Part shown: positions 43,493 through 52,407 of the stretch, in pieces
Layout: each line of letters begins with the position of its first letter
Numbering within the stretch: position 1 is the first letter of the stretch
Assembly (NCBI GenBank): GCA_030803735.1
Contig: JAURUC010000001.1
Location: 3,923,501 to 3,987,500, forward strand
DNA: 64,000 bases
Reading direction: 5' to 3'
DNA from: Actinopolyspora lacussalsi
GTDB taxonomy: Bacteria > Actinomycetota > Actinomycetes > Mycobacteriales > Pseudonocardiaceae
The notes under the pieces: generated by a model
What the model saw: the letters and a program-made list of their open reading frames with translations, nothing else
What the model was told of the DNA's origin: nothing
The model's database searches: none
Position numbers and translations under genes: made by a program

Positions 43493-43888
43493 GTGTCCGA
43501 GTCTTCCAGCTCCAGCCCGCGACCCATGGATGTCACGATCGCCGAGAGTGTTGTTCGTACTGCTACCGGAACCGTGGATTCCGAAATGGTGGATCAGATC
43601 GCCAGAGTGTTGGCTCGTCACTCCGCGTTCAGTTCCGAGCTCGCCGATACGGCTGCCAGGGGAATGCTGTCTACCGAGGAAGTCAGCGCCGCGAGTGCGC
43701 GTGCACACGAAGTGACCGAGCGTGAGATCCAACGTGTGCTCGCCACCGCGCGGGCGCACGAGACGGACGCTCCGGTGCCGCCGCAGCCGCGTGGCAGGCC
43801 GGCAGTGGAAACCTACGAGGAGACCTACGAATCGGAGCCGTCGTTGCCCGCGCAGAGCGCGGCGGCGATATTGGGAGTGCATCCCTGA
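43493..43888 (+). CDS. Unknown 131-residue protein in the tad locus
   Basis: Starts VSESSSSSPRPMDVTIAESV from GTG 43493, with an excellent ribosome-binding site (GGGAGGAGG). Central helices (MVDQIARVLARHSAFSSELA and VSAASARAHEVTEREIQRVL) suggest a helical bundle; the C-terminus is acidic with a tandem ETYEETYE. There is no signal peptide or membrane helix. No family recognised. It lies between ssd and tadA, which are usually close, and is followed by a hairpin, so it is an independent transcript. Confidence 0.65.
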   Translation: MSESSSSSPRPMDVTIAESVVRTATGTVDSEMVDQIARVLARHSAFSSELADTAARGMLSTEEVSAASARAHEVTEREIQRVLATARAHETDAPVPPQPRGRPAVETYEETYESEPSLPAQSAAAILGVHP

Positions 43889-43908
43889 TCGAGCTCTTCG
43901 GTCGGGTG

Positions 43909-43945
43909 GTGGGGCGTGATCAACCGGTCGAGGGTTCCGCCCCAC
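43909..43945 (+). terminator. Hairpin after the unknown tad-locus gene
   Basis: GTGGGGCG / CGCCCCAC arms (8 bp) about 20 nt beyond the stop at 43888, with a 21-base loop. It lies between this gene and the convergent small gene at 44005. Confidence 0.5.
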
Positions 43946-44004
43946 CCCACCGCTCCGTCTCACCGCAGCGCTTCGCGCTCGATTAGCGACCACGGGCCGA
44001 TGTT

Positions 44005-44205
44005 TCAGTGCTCGGGCTGGTGGAGCCGGGACGAGAGCGCGTCGATCGTGTCGTCCAGTTCCGCCAACCGTTGCCGGAGGATCGCGGCGAGTCGCGGATC
44101 CTCGGTTTCCTCCAGCGTCGCGGCGAGCTCGCCGTAACGGGTCAGCAGCGTGGCGATGTCGTTGCCCGATGTCTCCCACCCCTGCTCGTTCAACTTGACT
44201 CCCAC
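44005..44205 (-). CDS. Small coiled-coil protein
   Basis: A 66-residue protein from GTG 44205 (VGVKLNEQGWETSGNDIATL). The rest, GELAATLEETEDPRLAAILR then AELDDTIDALSSRLHQPEH, has heptad-like hydrophobic spacing and is probably one helical hairpin. A longer in-frame start at 44256 is Arg/Gly-rich and less likely. Function unknown. Confidence 0.5.
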   Translation of the reverse strand: MGVKLNEQGWETSGNDIATLLTRYGELAATLEETEDPRLAAILRQRLAELDDTIDALSSRLHQPEH

Positions 44206-44700
44206 CCTTTTCGTGTGAGCTTCGCCGGCCCCGCGCGGGCCCCGTCGGTACGGCACGAGGCCCCGGAAGTCCGGCTTCGGTTGTCACGGCCCGCGGCCGG
44301 ATTCCTCACCACCGGCTCCGTCGGCGGTTACCCGAACCGAGCGCCCGTCATTCCTTCCCGGACATGTGTGTTCGCCGACCCCTTCGGACCGGTGTTTCGG
44401 GAGTTCGTTGCTCGCCATCGCTGTGTGCCGTGAAGAGTCCTAACACGAATGGCCTAACGGTGCCATGCGACTCGTGCTTCGCGGCCCCGGTGTCCGCCGG
44501 TTCGACAGTGGTGACTCCTACGCCGGTCGGCTCCTCGTCCTCAGCTGTTCGGTGACCGCTTGTCCACAACAGGCCCGCTTGTCCCCAGGAAGTGAGGTTC
44601 GGGATTGGCGCCGAGTCCGGATCGGAGCAGTGTGATCGGTGCGGACGACGACGCGGTGCGGGTGCTTTCCCGACCGCCGGACGGAACTGAGGTGGGAACG
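44206..44700. other. Gap upstream of tadA
   Basis: Nothing clearly coding is seen. CGCTTGTCC occurs twice near 44549 and 44568, and an in-frame extension of tadA to GTG 44632 or TTG 44605 is possible. The tad promoter should lie here. Confidence 0.4.
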
Positions 44701-45930
44701 ATGCGGCTGTCCACCGAGCGAGGCTCCACCGCGGAGTCGCACACGCCCTGCTCCGAGCGGGTGGACGAGAATCTCGTGAACCGGGTACGGGCACGTCTGG
44801 TCTCCGAGGGGAGCGACCTCACCGCCCACGCCATAGCCGCCGCCGTACGTGAGGAGAGCGGAGCTCCGCTCGGCGACGGCGAGGTTCTCCGCACGATCCG
44901 CCGGCTGCACCGCGAGTTCCTGGGAGCCGGACCACTGGAGTCGTTACTGCGGCGTTCCGATGTCACCGACGTTCTGGTGAGCGGTCCCGACGAGGTGTGG
45001 GTGGACCGGGGAGCCGGCCTGGAACGTGCCGGGGTGAGCTTCACGAGCGAGGAGGAGGTGCGCAGGCTCGCCCAGCGACTGGCACTGGCCGCGGGTCGCA
45101 GACTGGACGACGCCCAACCCTGGGTCGACGGGTGGTTGCCCGAGAGCACGGCGGGCACCACGGTGCGGTTGCACGCGGTACTCGCCCCAGTGGCCGCGGA
45201 CGGGACGTGCGTCTCGCTGCGAATTCTGCGGCCGGCGGTGCACGACCTGGCGAGTCTGTGGCGGCTCTCGGCGTTCGACTCCGACACCTGGTCGTTGCTG
45301 CGCTCGATAGTGGCCGCGCGCCCGGCTTTTCTGGTCACGGGAAGTACCGGCTCCGGTAAGACGACACTGCTCGGTGCGCTGTTGGGGGAGGTGCCCGACA
45401 CCGAGCGCATCGTGTGCGTGGAGGAGGCGCGGGAACTCAATCCGGTGCACCCTCACGTGGTTCGGCTGGTGGCGCGGCCGCCCAACATCGAGGGCAGCGG
45501 ACAGATACGGATGAACGAACTCGTGCGGCAGGCGTTGCGCATGCGACCGGACCGGATAGTGGTCGGAGAAGCGCGCGGTGCCGAGATCCGGGAGCTGCTC
45601 GACTGTCTCAACACCGGTCACGAGGGCGGTGCCGGAACGGTGCACGCCAACTCGCCCGCGGAGGTCCCGGCACGGCTGGAGGCTCTCGGAGCGCAGAGCG
45701 GTATGGGGCGTCGCGCGCTGCACAGCCAACTCGCCGCCGCGATCCGGGTGGTGCTGCACATGCGCCGTACCGCCCGCAGGGGGAGGCATCTCGCGGGGGT
45801 AGGCGTGCTGCACCGGGTCGGTTCGGAAGCCCGGGTGCGGCCGGCGTGGGAAATCGAGTCCGGTTGGGGAGCGGGGCGTCGGCAGCTGCTGGACATGCTC
45901 GCGGCGGGAGCGGAGCGGGCCGAATGCTGA
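44701..45930 (+). CDS. tadA: TadA/CpaF-type secretion ATPase
   Basis: A 409-residue VirB11-family ATPase that powers the Tad export/pilus machine. Walker A GSTGSGKTTLL is at 214-224, Walker B lies around MRPDRIVVGEARGAE (Asp and His boxes included), and HANSPAE closes the site. ATG 44701 follows GAGGTGGGAACG; GTG 44632 would add 23 residues. Its stop overlaps the tadB start. In mycobacteria the equivalent is Rv3659c. Confidence 0.92.
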   Translation: MRLSTERGSTAESHTPCSERVDENLVNRVRARLVSEGSDLTAHAIAAAVREESGAPLGDGEVLRTIRRLHREFLGAGPLESLLRRSDVTDVLVSGPDEVWVDRGAGLERAGVSFTSEEEVRRLAQRLALAAGRRLDDAQPWVDGWLPESTAGTTVRLHAVLAPVAADGTCVSLRILRPAVHDLASLWRLSAFDSDTWSLLRSIVAARPAFLVTGSTGSGKTTLLGALLGEVPDTERIVCVEEARELNPVHPHVVRLVARPPNIEGSGQIRMNELVRQALRMRPDRIVVGEARGAEIRELLDCLNTGHEGGAGTVHANSPAEVPARLEALGAQSGMGRRALHSQLAAAIRVVLHMRRTARRGRHLAGVGVLHRVGSEARVRPAWEIESGWGAGRRQLLDMLAAGAERAEC

Positions 45931-46766
45931 CGACGCCACATGCTCAGGGGACACCGGCGGTTCCGCTGTCCGTGGTGCTCGCGTCGGCGGCGCTGCTGCT
46001 CGGTTGGCCCGATCGAGTGGCCGCGAACAGACTGGCGCTGTTGCGTGGTCCGGCCGGTTCCGTTCCGCGTTCGTGGCCTCGGCCGGTCGTGCCCGTTCTC
46101 GGACTCGGCTGCGTTGTGCTGCTCGTGTCGTTCGCGGACGTCACGGTGACCCTCGTCGTCGTGCTGCTGGTCTCGATCGGCGAGCGACACCGCAGGTGGC
46201 GTGCGCGTTCCGCACGCCGACTGCGGGTGCTGGAAGCGCTGGTAGCGGGACTGCGGGTGCTGGTGGGTGAACTGGAGGTGGGAACGCATCCCGGTGCCGC
46301 CGCCGAGAGTGCCGCCACCGACAGCACAACCGAGGTGAGCGGGTTCTTCGCCGACCTCGCGACCACGGTGCGCCTGGGAGGTCTCCCCGACCGGGAGTTC
46401 GGAACCGGATCGCTGCCCGCCGAGGTACATCGGGATGCCGCCCGGATAGCGCGTCGTTGGCGACTCGCCGAGCGATACGGCATCCCGCTGGCGCGGTTGC
46501 TCGAAACCGCGCGGACGGATCTGGAGCATCGGCTCCGGGCCGAGCGGGACGTCGGAGCCAAGCTGGCCGGGGCACGTGCCACCGCCGCGGTGTTGATCGC
46601 TCTACCCGTGCTCGGACTCGCGCTCGGGCAGGCCAGCGGGGCCGATGCCCTGGGCGTGCTCACGACGGACCCGTTCGGACACGTCCTGCTGCTGTCGGGA
46701 ACCGGTTTGCTGTGCGTCGGTGTGCTGTGGGTGCAACGACTGACCGGTAGCGGAGCGCGTCAGTGA
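45924..46766 (+). CDS. tadB: TadB-like inner-membrane platform protein
   Basis: A 280-residue type II/IV secretion F-domain (GspF-like) protein. Helices occur at about 15-28, 55-90, 225-245 and 255-275, flanking a cytoplasmic segment with AARIARRWRLAERYGIPLAR, the conserved helix of the T2SF domain. It is shorter than proteobacterial TadB, as usual in actinomycetes. The start overlaps the tadA stop, and its own stop overlaps the tadC start (GTGA). Confidence 0.82.
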   Translation: MLTTPHAQGTPAVPLSVVLASAALLLGWPDRVAANRLALLRGPAGSVPRSWPRPVVPVLGLGCVVLLVSFADVTVTLVVVLLVSIGERHRRWRARSARRLRVLEALVAGLRVLVGELEVGTHPGAAAESAATDSTTEVSGFFADLATTVRLGGLPDREFGTGSLPAEVHRDAARIARRWRLAERYGIPLARLLETARTDLEHRLRAERDVGAKLAGARATAAVLIALPVLGLALGQASGADALGVLTTDPFGHVLLLSGTGLLCVGVLWVQRLTGSGARQ

Positions 46767-47596
46767 TCCCGGCCTCCTCGGTGATCACGGGCTTGTCGGT
46801 GCTCGACCCGCCGGTACTGCCGATGGTGACGGCGGCTCTGCTGCTGTTGGGTGACCGGGCCGCCGCTCGGAGGCTGCGTGGTGTGCTGCCCGCGCGCCGC
46901 GCGGGCAGCACACGCGACGTGTCCCACGCGTCGGGTGCCGGACGCGTGAAAGTCGTTCATGTGCTGCGTACCTCGGTGTCGCGGCAGATGTTCCTCCCGG
47001 CCGCACTCGGCTCGGCCGTAGGGCTCGGCACGGTCGTCGTGCTGCTGGGCTCGCACGGTCCTTCGGCGGCCCTGACCGTGGCACTCGGCGCGGGTGCGGT
47101 ATCGGCGCGGGGCTGCCGCCTCGCACTGGTTCGTGGGAGGAGGCCGCCTCCGACTCCGCCGACTCGAGTGGCAGCGGGCTGTGAACTGTTGGCCGCGGGA
47201 CTGCGGGCGGGGCTGCCGCCGACAACCCTGTTGCACGAGATGGCAACCGAGTTCGACACCTCAGCGGCCAACGGACTCCGCGAGGCTTCCCGAGCACTCG
47301 CACTCGGGGCCGATCCGGACGCAGCCTGGGAATCCGCCGTGGCGCGACCGGAGACCGCCGAACTCGCCAGGGCGGCCCGTCGCAGCGCGGGCAGCGGCAG
47401 CGGCCTCGCGCGAGTCGCCGAGCAGATCGCCGCCCGGCAGCGAGCAGCCGCACGGGAAAAGGCGATGGCCGATGCGGAGCGAGCGGCGGTCCGGGTGACG
47501 GCACCGCTGGGGCTGTGTTTTCTGCCGTCGTTCTTCTGTCTCGGTGTGCTGCCGATCGTGCTGGGGATGGTCCAACGACTCCAGGGCCACTGGTGA
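46763..47596 (+). CDS. tadC: TadC-like inner-membrane platform protein
   Basis: A 277-residue T2SF-domain protein paired with TadB. Hydrophobic segments are at about 15-30, 78-112 and 250-270. The cytoplasmic domain holds VAAGCELLAAGLRAGLPPTT and RRSAGSGSGLARVAEQIAAR, typical of the family. GTG 46763 overlaps the tadB stop. Corresponds to Rv3657c/Rv3658c-type genes in mycobacteria. Confidence 0.82.
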   Translation: MIPASSVITGLSVLDPPVLPMVTAALLLLGDRAAARRLRGVLPARRAGSTRDVSHASGAGRVKVVHVLRTSVSRQMFLPAALGSAVGLGTVVVLLGSHGPSAALTVALGAGAVSARGCRLALVRGRRPPPTPPTRVAAGCELLAAGLRAGLPPTTLLHEMATEFDTSAANGLREASRALALGADPDAAWESAVARPETAELARAARRSAGSGSGLARVAEQIAARQRAAAREKAMADAERAAVRVTAPLGLCFLPSFFCLGVLPIVLGMVQRLQGHW

Positions 47597-47744
47597 GCGG
47601 GGGCGTCGCCCGGCGGCAGGACGAACCGGGAGCCCGGGGCGGAACCCGCTCGAACGCACCGCTCGGTTCACGCGGACCGAGCACTCGGAGGAACCGCCCC
47701 CTGGTTACCGAAAACCACCGATGTTCGACGAACGGAGTGAGAAC

Positions 47745-47993
47745 ATGGCACGAATTCGACGGACGTACCAGTATCTCCACGGGGGGTCGCTCCGGAGGAT
47801 TCCGGACGGACTCCTCCGGTGCCTCCGGCTCGTGCTGCGCGGGGAGTCCGGCATGAGCACGGCCGAGTACGCCATCGGCACGTTGACGGCGGCCGCTTTC
47901 GCCTCGGTGCTGTACATGCTGGTGACCAGTGATTTCGTTACCGAAGCGCTGACCTCGCTGCTGCGGCAGGCGCTGTCGGGGCAGTCGCGTTGA
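47745..47993 (+). CDS. DUF4244 pilin-like protein
   Basis: An 82-residue Flp-prepilin-like protein. A long basic leader ends in GESGMSTAEYAIGTLTAAAF, where G/M or a nearby glycine is the likely prepilin peptidase site and the glutamate at +5 matches Flp pilins. One hydrophobic helix follows (IGTLTAAAFASVLYMLVTSD). ATG 47745 follows GGAGTGAGAAC. It is the probable major substrate of the TadABC machine (Rv3656c position). The prepilin peptidase gene is not in this window. Confidence 0.85.
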   Translation: MARIRRTYQYLHGGSLRRIPDGLLRCLRLVLRGESGMSTAEYAIGTLTAAAFASVLYMLVTSDFVTEALTSLLRQALSGQSR

Positions 47994-48445
47994 CCGGCGG
48001 CGCTTCGGGCGGGGCGGTGCGCGCGGAAAGCGATACCCGAGCCGACACCGAACCCGATTCCGGAAGCGTGACCGTGGAGGCCGCGCTGGGAATCTGTTCG
48101 GTGGTGGCCGTTTTCCTGCTGGTGCTGGGTGCGATCACGGCCGTTTTCCTCCAGCTCCGCTGCACCGATGCCGCTGTCGAGGCGGCCAGGTTGCGTGCCC
48201 GCGGGGACGTTGTCCGCGCGGAACGAGCCGTGGAACGCGTGGCCCCGGACAACGCGCGGCACCACACCACCGTCGCGAACGGATACGTGACGGTCACCGT
48301 CGGCGTCCGGCCGCTCGGGGAGGTCCTTCCACTCCGGTTGCGCGCTCGTGCGCACGCGGCGCTCGAACCCGGCGTCGCGGGGGCGGACATCCCGGAAGCC
48401 GGGCAGCGCGACGTCCCCGGCGGCACTCCGGGGTCTCCCGGATGA
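47990..48445 (+). CDS. TadE-like minor pilin
   Basis: A 151-residue protein. After a polar leader, DSGSVTVEAALGICSVVAVF begins the TadE hydrophobic helix with its conserved V-E-A motif, and LQLRCTDAAVEAARLRARGD follows. The TTG start at 47990 overlaps the DUF4244 stop. The C-terminal 30 residues are Gly/Pro-rich. Matches the Rv3655c position. Confidence 0.82.
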   Translation: MTGGASGGAVRAESDTRADTEPDSGSVTVEAALGICSVVAVFLLVLGAITAVFLQLRCTDAAVEAARLRARGDVVRAERAVERVAPDNARHHTTVANGYVTVTVGVRPLGEVLPLRLRARAHAALEPGVAGADIPEAGQRDVPGGTPGSPG

Positions 48446-48831
48446 GCTCGGCGGGACGTGCCCGGTCCGGCGGTGACTCGGCTGACCGGGGCAGTGCCAC
48501 GGTCCCGGCCGCGGTGCTGACCCTGGCGGTACTCGCGGCGTGCTGGATCGGGGTCCAGTTCGGTGCGGTGCTCGTCGCGGGTCATCGGGTGCGTGGCGCG
48601 GCCGACCTGGCTGCCCTGGCAGCGGCGGCACACAGCCACGAAGGGCGGCACGATGCCTGTTCCCGCGCGGGGGAGGTCGCACGGCGGATGAACGTCACGC
48701 TGACCGAATGCCTGATGGACGGTGGGCGGGTACGGGTTCGCACCGAACTGGAGGTCCCGGTAGCACCACCGGGAACCGGGCGCGTGACCGGGCGGGCGAT
48801 GGCCGGGCCGGTCGACGATCGGCGGGACTGA
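48442..48831 (+). CDS. Rv3654c-family TadE-like protein
   Basis: A 129-residue protein of the helicase/secretion-neighbourhood TadE-like group. DRGSATVPAAVLTLAVLAAC starts a single membrane helix, followed by the family hallmark VRGAADLAALAAAAHSHEGR and a conserved cysteine. The ATG overlaps the previous stop (ATGA). Last gene of the tad transcript. In M. tuberculosis, Rv3654c and Rv3655c have been reported as secreted and acting on macrophages. Confidence 0.85.
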   Translation: MSSAGRARSGGDSADRGSATVPAAVLTLAVLAACWIGVQFGAVLVAGHRVRGAADLAALAAAAHSHEGRHDACSRAGEVARRMNVTLTECLMDGGRVRVRTELEVPVAPPGTGRVTGRAMAGPVDDRRD

Positions 48832-49228
48832 TCGAAGCCCCGTGCGTTCTCGTTCGCGGCGCCGGCTCCGGCGGCTGGTTCCGGCGGCGAGCTCCGGCGT
48901 GAGTTCTCGCTCCGCGAGTACGTCGTCGAACCGGACGGAGAGCCGGCAGAACCGGCCGAGCCGAATACGAAGTCCACAGTGGAGTTCAAACGCGTCGTTC
49001 GGATGTGGTTCGTCCGGCTTCGCCCGGAAAGTCCACTCAGTGGAAGACCGCTCGTCACGCGACGAGTGGTAGCGGCGGGACCACTCGTTACCGCTACGAG
49101 TTCGGCCGCTCTGTTATCCGGATCACGCTCATCGCCTTGCGGTGACCGGTCGTCGACGCGGGGGTGTACGAAACGCCTTCGCTTGCCGTTATTTGGAGGT
49201 ACCAGCGCGGAACAAGGAGGCGTGACGA
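48832..49228. other. Gap after the tad operon with several dyads
   Basis: No gene is seen in these 397 bases. Dyads: TCCACAGTGGA near 48974, TCCACT-C-AGTGGA near 49032 and ACGAGTGGT / ACCACTCGT (49062-49070 and 49080-49088), the last partly shared with a competing AGCGG / CCGCT pairing. They likely include the tad terminator and the promoter of the next gene. Confidence 0.4.
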
Positions 49229-49852
49229 ATGGATTTGGCGACGGAAGGTTGGCGCAATGCCTTCCGGATCGAGCTGCGGGTGCAGGTCCTCGAACTGGCT
49301 TCGCACGGCTGGCCGGTGTTTCCGGGGAGCTACCCGTCGGCCGACGGATGGGTCGGCCGCGAGAGTTCGACCGATGAGACCGGGCAGGGGCCGCTTCCGG
49401 TGCGCCGCGACTGGCGGGAACTGCTGAGCGCCGATGCCGACGACGTCGCCGGCTGGTGGACGACACATCCCTACAGCGTGCTGTTGGCCACGGGGGAGGG
49501 AATCGAGGCGATCGAGGTGAACGCGGACCTCGGACGTCGGGCCGCGATCGCGCTGCGCGCGCTGGCAACCCCCACGCCGATCGCCGCCACCCCCCACGGC
49601 CGGTGGTACTTCTTCACCGCGGCCGGTCAGCGGTTGTCCGAGGAGCTGGCAGCGGCGGACGGCGTGCGACTGCACGCGGCGGGTAGTTGGCTGCCGCTGC
49701 CGCCCTCGACCTTCCCGAACGGAGTACTGCACTGGCGGGTCAAGCCGCGGCTCTGCGGTTGGCGGCTCCCCGAACCGGCACACGTCCAGGACGCGCTGAC
49801 CACCGGGCTGCACCGGCTCCACGGTGATCGCGTGCTCACCGCCACGGGCTGA
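49229..49852 (+). CDS. Stand-alone prim-pol-like (bifunctional DNA primase/polymerase) domain
   Basis: A 207-residue protein resembling the N-terminal prim-pol domain of replicative primase-polymerases: LELASHGWPVFPGSYPSADG, SVLLATGEGIEAIEVNADLG, IAATPHGRWYFFTAAGQRLS and HAAGSWLPLPPSTFPNGVLHW. The usual D-x-D/E is represented only by EAIEVN, so catalytic competence is doubtful. No helicase domain is attached. Ribosome-binding site AAGGAGG is excellent. Short chromosomal members are widespread in Pseudonocardiales, but their job is unknown. Confidence 0.72.
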   Translation: MDLATEGWRNAFRIELRVQVLELASHGWPVFPGSYPSADGWVGRESSTDETGQGPLPVRRDWRELLSADADDVAGWWTTHPYSVLLATGEGIEAIEVNADLGRRAAIALRALATPTPIAATPHGRWYFFTAAGQRLSEELAAADGVRLHAAGSWLPLPPSTFPNGVLHWRVKPRLCGWRLPEPAHVQDALTTGLHRLHGDRVLTATG

Positions 49853-49956
49853 CAGGGCCTCGTCACCTCGGTTCACCGGGGCGCGGGGGCGGAAACTCCC
49901 TCGGCACCAGCCCCGGAACCCGGTAGTTTCACAACAGAATCCGGCGGTACCGGCGC

Positions 49957-52320
49957 TCAGGCCGGTGCGGCATCGGTCCGTTCGGCCAGCAGCACGTCCA
50001 GTACCGCCACTGCCCCCGCCTTGTCCAGCGGTTCGTTGCCGTTGCCGCACTTCGGTGACTGAACGCAGGACGGGCAGCCGGCCGAGCAGTCGCAGGCCAC
50101 GATCGCCTCCCGCGTGGCGGCCAACCACGGGAACAGCGCTGCGAAACCGCGATCGGCGAACCCGGCACCCCCCGGGTGTCCGTCGTGGACGAACACCGTC
50201 GGCTCCCCGGTGTTCGGATGCAGCGCGGTGGACACCCCGCCGATGTCCCATCGGTCACAGGTCGCGAACAGCGGTAGCAGGCCGATCGCCGCGTGCTCGG
50301 CAGCATGCAGCGCGCCGGGGATGCGCGCCGGATCCAGCCCGGCGCCCCCCGGCGCGCTGCCCACCAGCAGTTCCTCGTCGAGGCTGTACCACACCGCTCG
50401 TGTGGCCAGCCTCCGTTCGGGGAGGTCGAGTGGCAGCTGATCCAGCACTTCTCCGCTGGGGAGCCTGCGCAGATACCCGGTCACCCTGGAGGTGACCTCC
50501 ACCTCGCCGAGGTTGATCGACAGTCCGTTCGACGTCCGCAGCTGCCGCAGGGTGCGCAGCACCGCGATGTCGGTTTCCTCGCGTGGTGAGGTGTTCCACT
50601 CCGGATCCTCGGCGTGGACCAGTGCGATTCCCTCGTCGAGGTCCAGTTCGTCCACCACGAACGATTCGCCCTGGTGCAGGTAGACGGCTCCCGGGTGGAC
50701 GAGCCCGTGGGCCGATTCCGGATCCACCGTTCCCAGCAGCCTGCCGGAGTCACTCTCCACCACGGCTGTCTGTTGCCCACTGGAGCCGCGCAGTTCCACC
50801 GAGTGGTGCGGTGGTTGCCGTGCCGTCCAGTACCACCCGTTCCGGCGAGCGCGGAGTTCTCCGGCCTCGGTCAGTCGCGTCACGTTCTCCCGCGCCGTCT
50901 CGCCGCCGAACTCCTCCAGCGCCCGTTCGTCCAGTGGTAGTTCGGCCGCGGCGCAGGCGAGGTGCGGTCGCAGCAGGTGGGGATTGCCCGGATCCAGCAC
51001 CGTGGCCTCCACCGGGCGATCGAAAACCGCCTCCGGGTTGTGGGCGAGGTAGGTGTCCAGCGGGTCGTCCCTGGCCACGAAAACGACCAGCGCTCCGTCA
51101 CCCTCGCGACCGGCGCGGCCCGCCTGCTGCCACAGCGAGGCCAGGGTTCCCGGGTAGCCCGCGATGATCACCGCGTCCAGCCCGGAGATGTCCACCCCGA
51201 GCTCCAGGGCGTTGGTGGTCGCCAGCGCACGTAACTCGCCCGAGTGAAGTTCGTGCTCCAGTTCCCTGCGTTGTTCCGGCAGGTAGCCGCCGCGGTAGGC
51301 GGCCACCCTGCTCGCCAGCTCCGGTGCCACTTCCCGCAGGGAGCGCCGCGCCCCCAGCGCCGCGAGTTCGGCCCCCGCGCGGGAGCGTACGAACGCCAGG
51401 CAACGGGCCGACTCGATCACCAGGTCGCTCATGATCCGCGCGGTCTCCGCCCCGGCGGAGCGCCGGACCGGTGCCCCGTTCTCCCCGGTGACCTCCTCCA
51501 GCAGCGGTGGTTCCCACAGCACCACGGTGCGCCCGCCGCGCGGGGAGCCGTCCTCGGTGACCGCGTGACAGGTCCGGCCGGTCAGGGTGCCGCCCAGTTC
51601 GGCCGGTTCGGCGACGGTGGCGGAGGCGAGCACGAAGACGGGGGCGGCCCCGTAGTGCTCCGCGACACGGCGCAGCCTGCGCAGCAGCAGCGCGATGTGG
51701 GAGCCGAAAACGCCCCGATAGGTGTGGCATTCGTCGACCACGATGTAGCTCAGGTTCCGGAAGAACCGGGACCAGCGCGAGTGTCGGGGCAGTATTCCGT
51801 GGTGCAGCATGTCCGGATTGGTGAACACCCATCTGGCGTGTGCCCGTACCCAGTCCCGCTCCGTGTTGGGGGTGTCACCGTCATAGGTGGCGGGCCGTCC
51901 CCCCGGCAGGTCGAGTCCCGCGACCGAACGCAGCTGGTCGGTTCCGAGTGCCTTGGTGGGCGAGATGTACAGGGCGGTGGCACGGCTGTCGAGCTCCAAC
52001 CGGGTCAGCACCGGAAGCTGGTAGGCCAGCGACTTGCCCGAGGCCGTGCCCGTGGCGACCACGACGTTCTCCCCGCCGTGCGCGAGTTCCGCCGCTCGCA
52101 GTTGATGGATCCAGGGGCGCTCCGTCCCTCGGGCGCGCAGCGCGGTCACCAGCCGGTCCGGTGCCCAGTCCGGCCATTCGCCGTGCCGGGCGGGGCGTTC
52201 GGAGAGGTGTTCGACGTGGCGTACCGGGGACCGCTCGGGGGGTGTGCCCGCCAGCACCCTGTCGAGCAGCCGGTTCCCGCCGTCCGCCCCGTACGCACGG
52301 TCGCGTCCCGTTGAACTCAC
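49957..52320 (-). CDS. DEAD/DEAH-box helicase with DUF1998 (Rv3649/MrfA-like)
   Basis: A 787-residue SF2 helicase. Motif I is GTASGK (91-96), motif II is DECH at 196-199, motif III is SAT in VLASATV, and motif VI is QQAGRAGR. A winged-helix region and a C-terminal DUF1998 domain follow, with a Cys cluster CDCSAGCPSCVQSPKCGNG likely binding zinc. B. subtilis MrfA of this family takes part in mitomycin C repair; the mycobacterial counterpart is Rv3649. GTG 52320 gives a length close to relatives. No MrfB-like exonuclease gene is adjacent. Confidence 0.9.
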   Translation of the reverse strand: MSSTGRDRAYGADGGNRLLDRVLAGTPPERSPVRHVEHLSERPARHGEWPDWAPDRLVTALRARGTERPWIHQLRAAELAHGGENVVVATGTASGKSLAYQLPVLTRLELDSRATALYISPTKALGTDQLRSVAGLDLPGGRPATYDGDTPNTERDWVRAHARWVFTNPDMLHHGILPRHSRWSRFFRNLSYIVVDECHTYRGVFGSHIALLLRRLRRVAEHYGAAPVFVLASATVAEPAELGGTLTGRTCHAVTEDGSPRGGRTVVLWEPPLLEEVTGENGAPVRRSAGAETARIMSDLVIESARCLAFVRSRAGAELAALGARRSLREVAPELASRVAAYRGGYLPEQRRELEHELHSGELRALATTNALELGVDISGLDAVIIAGYPGTLASLWQQAGRAGREGDGALVVFVARDDPLDTYLAHNPEAVFDRPVEATVLDPGNPHLLRPHLACAAAELPLDERALEEFGGETARENVTRLTEAGELRARRNGWYWTARQPPHHSVELRGSSGQQTAVVESDSGRLLGTVDPESAHGLVHPGAVYLHQGESFVVDELDLDEGIALVHAEDPEWNTSPREETDIAVLRTLRQLRTSNGLSINLGEVEVTSRVTGYLRRLPSGEVLDQLPLDLPERRLATRAVWYSLDEELLVGSAPGGAGLDPARIPGALHAAEHAAIGLLPLFATCDRWDIGGVSTALHPNTGEPTVFVHDGHPGGAGFADRGFAALFPWLAATREAIVACDCSAGCPSCVQSPKCGNGNEPLDKAGAVAVLDVLLAERTDAAPA

Positions 52321-52366
52321 GTTCCGAGCCTCGCACAACCGACCGTCGGTGGTGCGCGCAGTGCTG

Positions 52367-52407
52367 ACTCGCCCGGTGAGTTCACCGGGCGAACTCACCG
52401 GGCGAGT
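52367..52407. promoter_or_regulatory. Three-segment inverted repeat with competing hairpins
   Basis: ACTCGCCCGGTGAGT (52367-52381) pairs perfectly with ACTCACCGGGCGAGT (52393-52407). Its inner part CGCCCGGTGA (52370-52379) pairs equally with the intervening TCACCGGGCG (52382-52391). The two folds are mutually exclusive, an attenuator-like or operator arrangement in the 443-nt gap between the helicase start and hppA. Confidence 0.6.

Noticed and set aside
42576-43715. 379-codon plus frame over the ssd-tadA gap
   Set aside because: Begins inside ssd in another frame, is rich in Arg/Ser/Pro, and has no ribosome-binding site. The 43493 gene in another frame has a strong one.
44005-44256. Longer start for the small coiled-coil gene
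   Set aside because: The added residues are Arg/Gly-rich and unlike the helical remainder; GTG 44205 is a better boundary.
49094-50251. 385-codon minus frame opposite the prim-pol-like gene
   Set aside because: The plus frame has a perfect ribosome-binding site and a family signature. The minus frame is Arg/Gly-rich without motifs.
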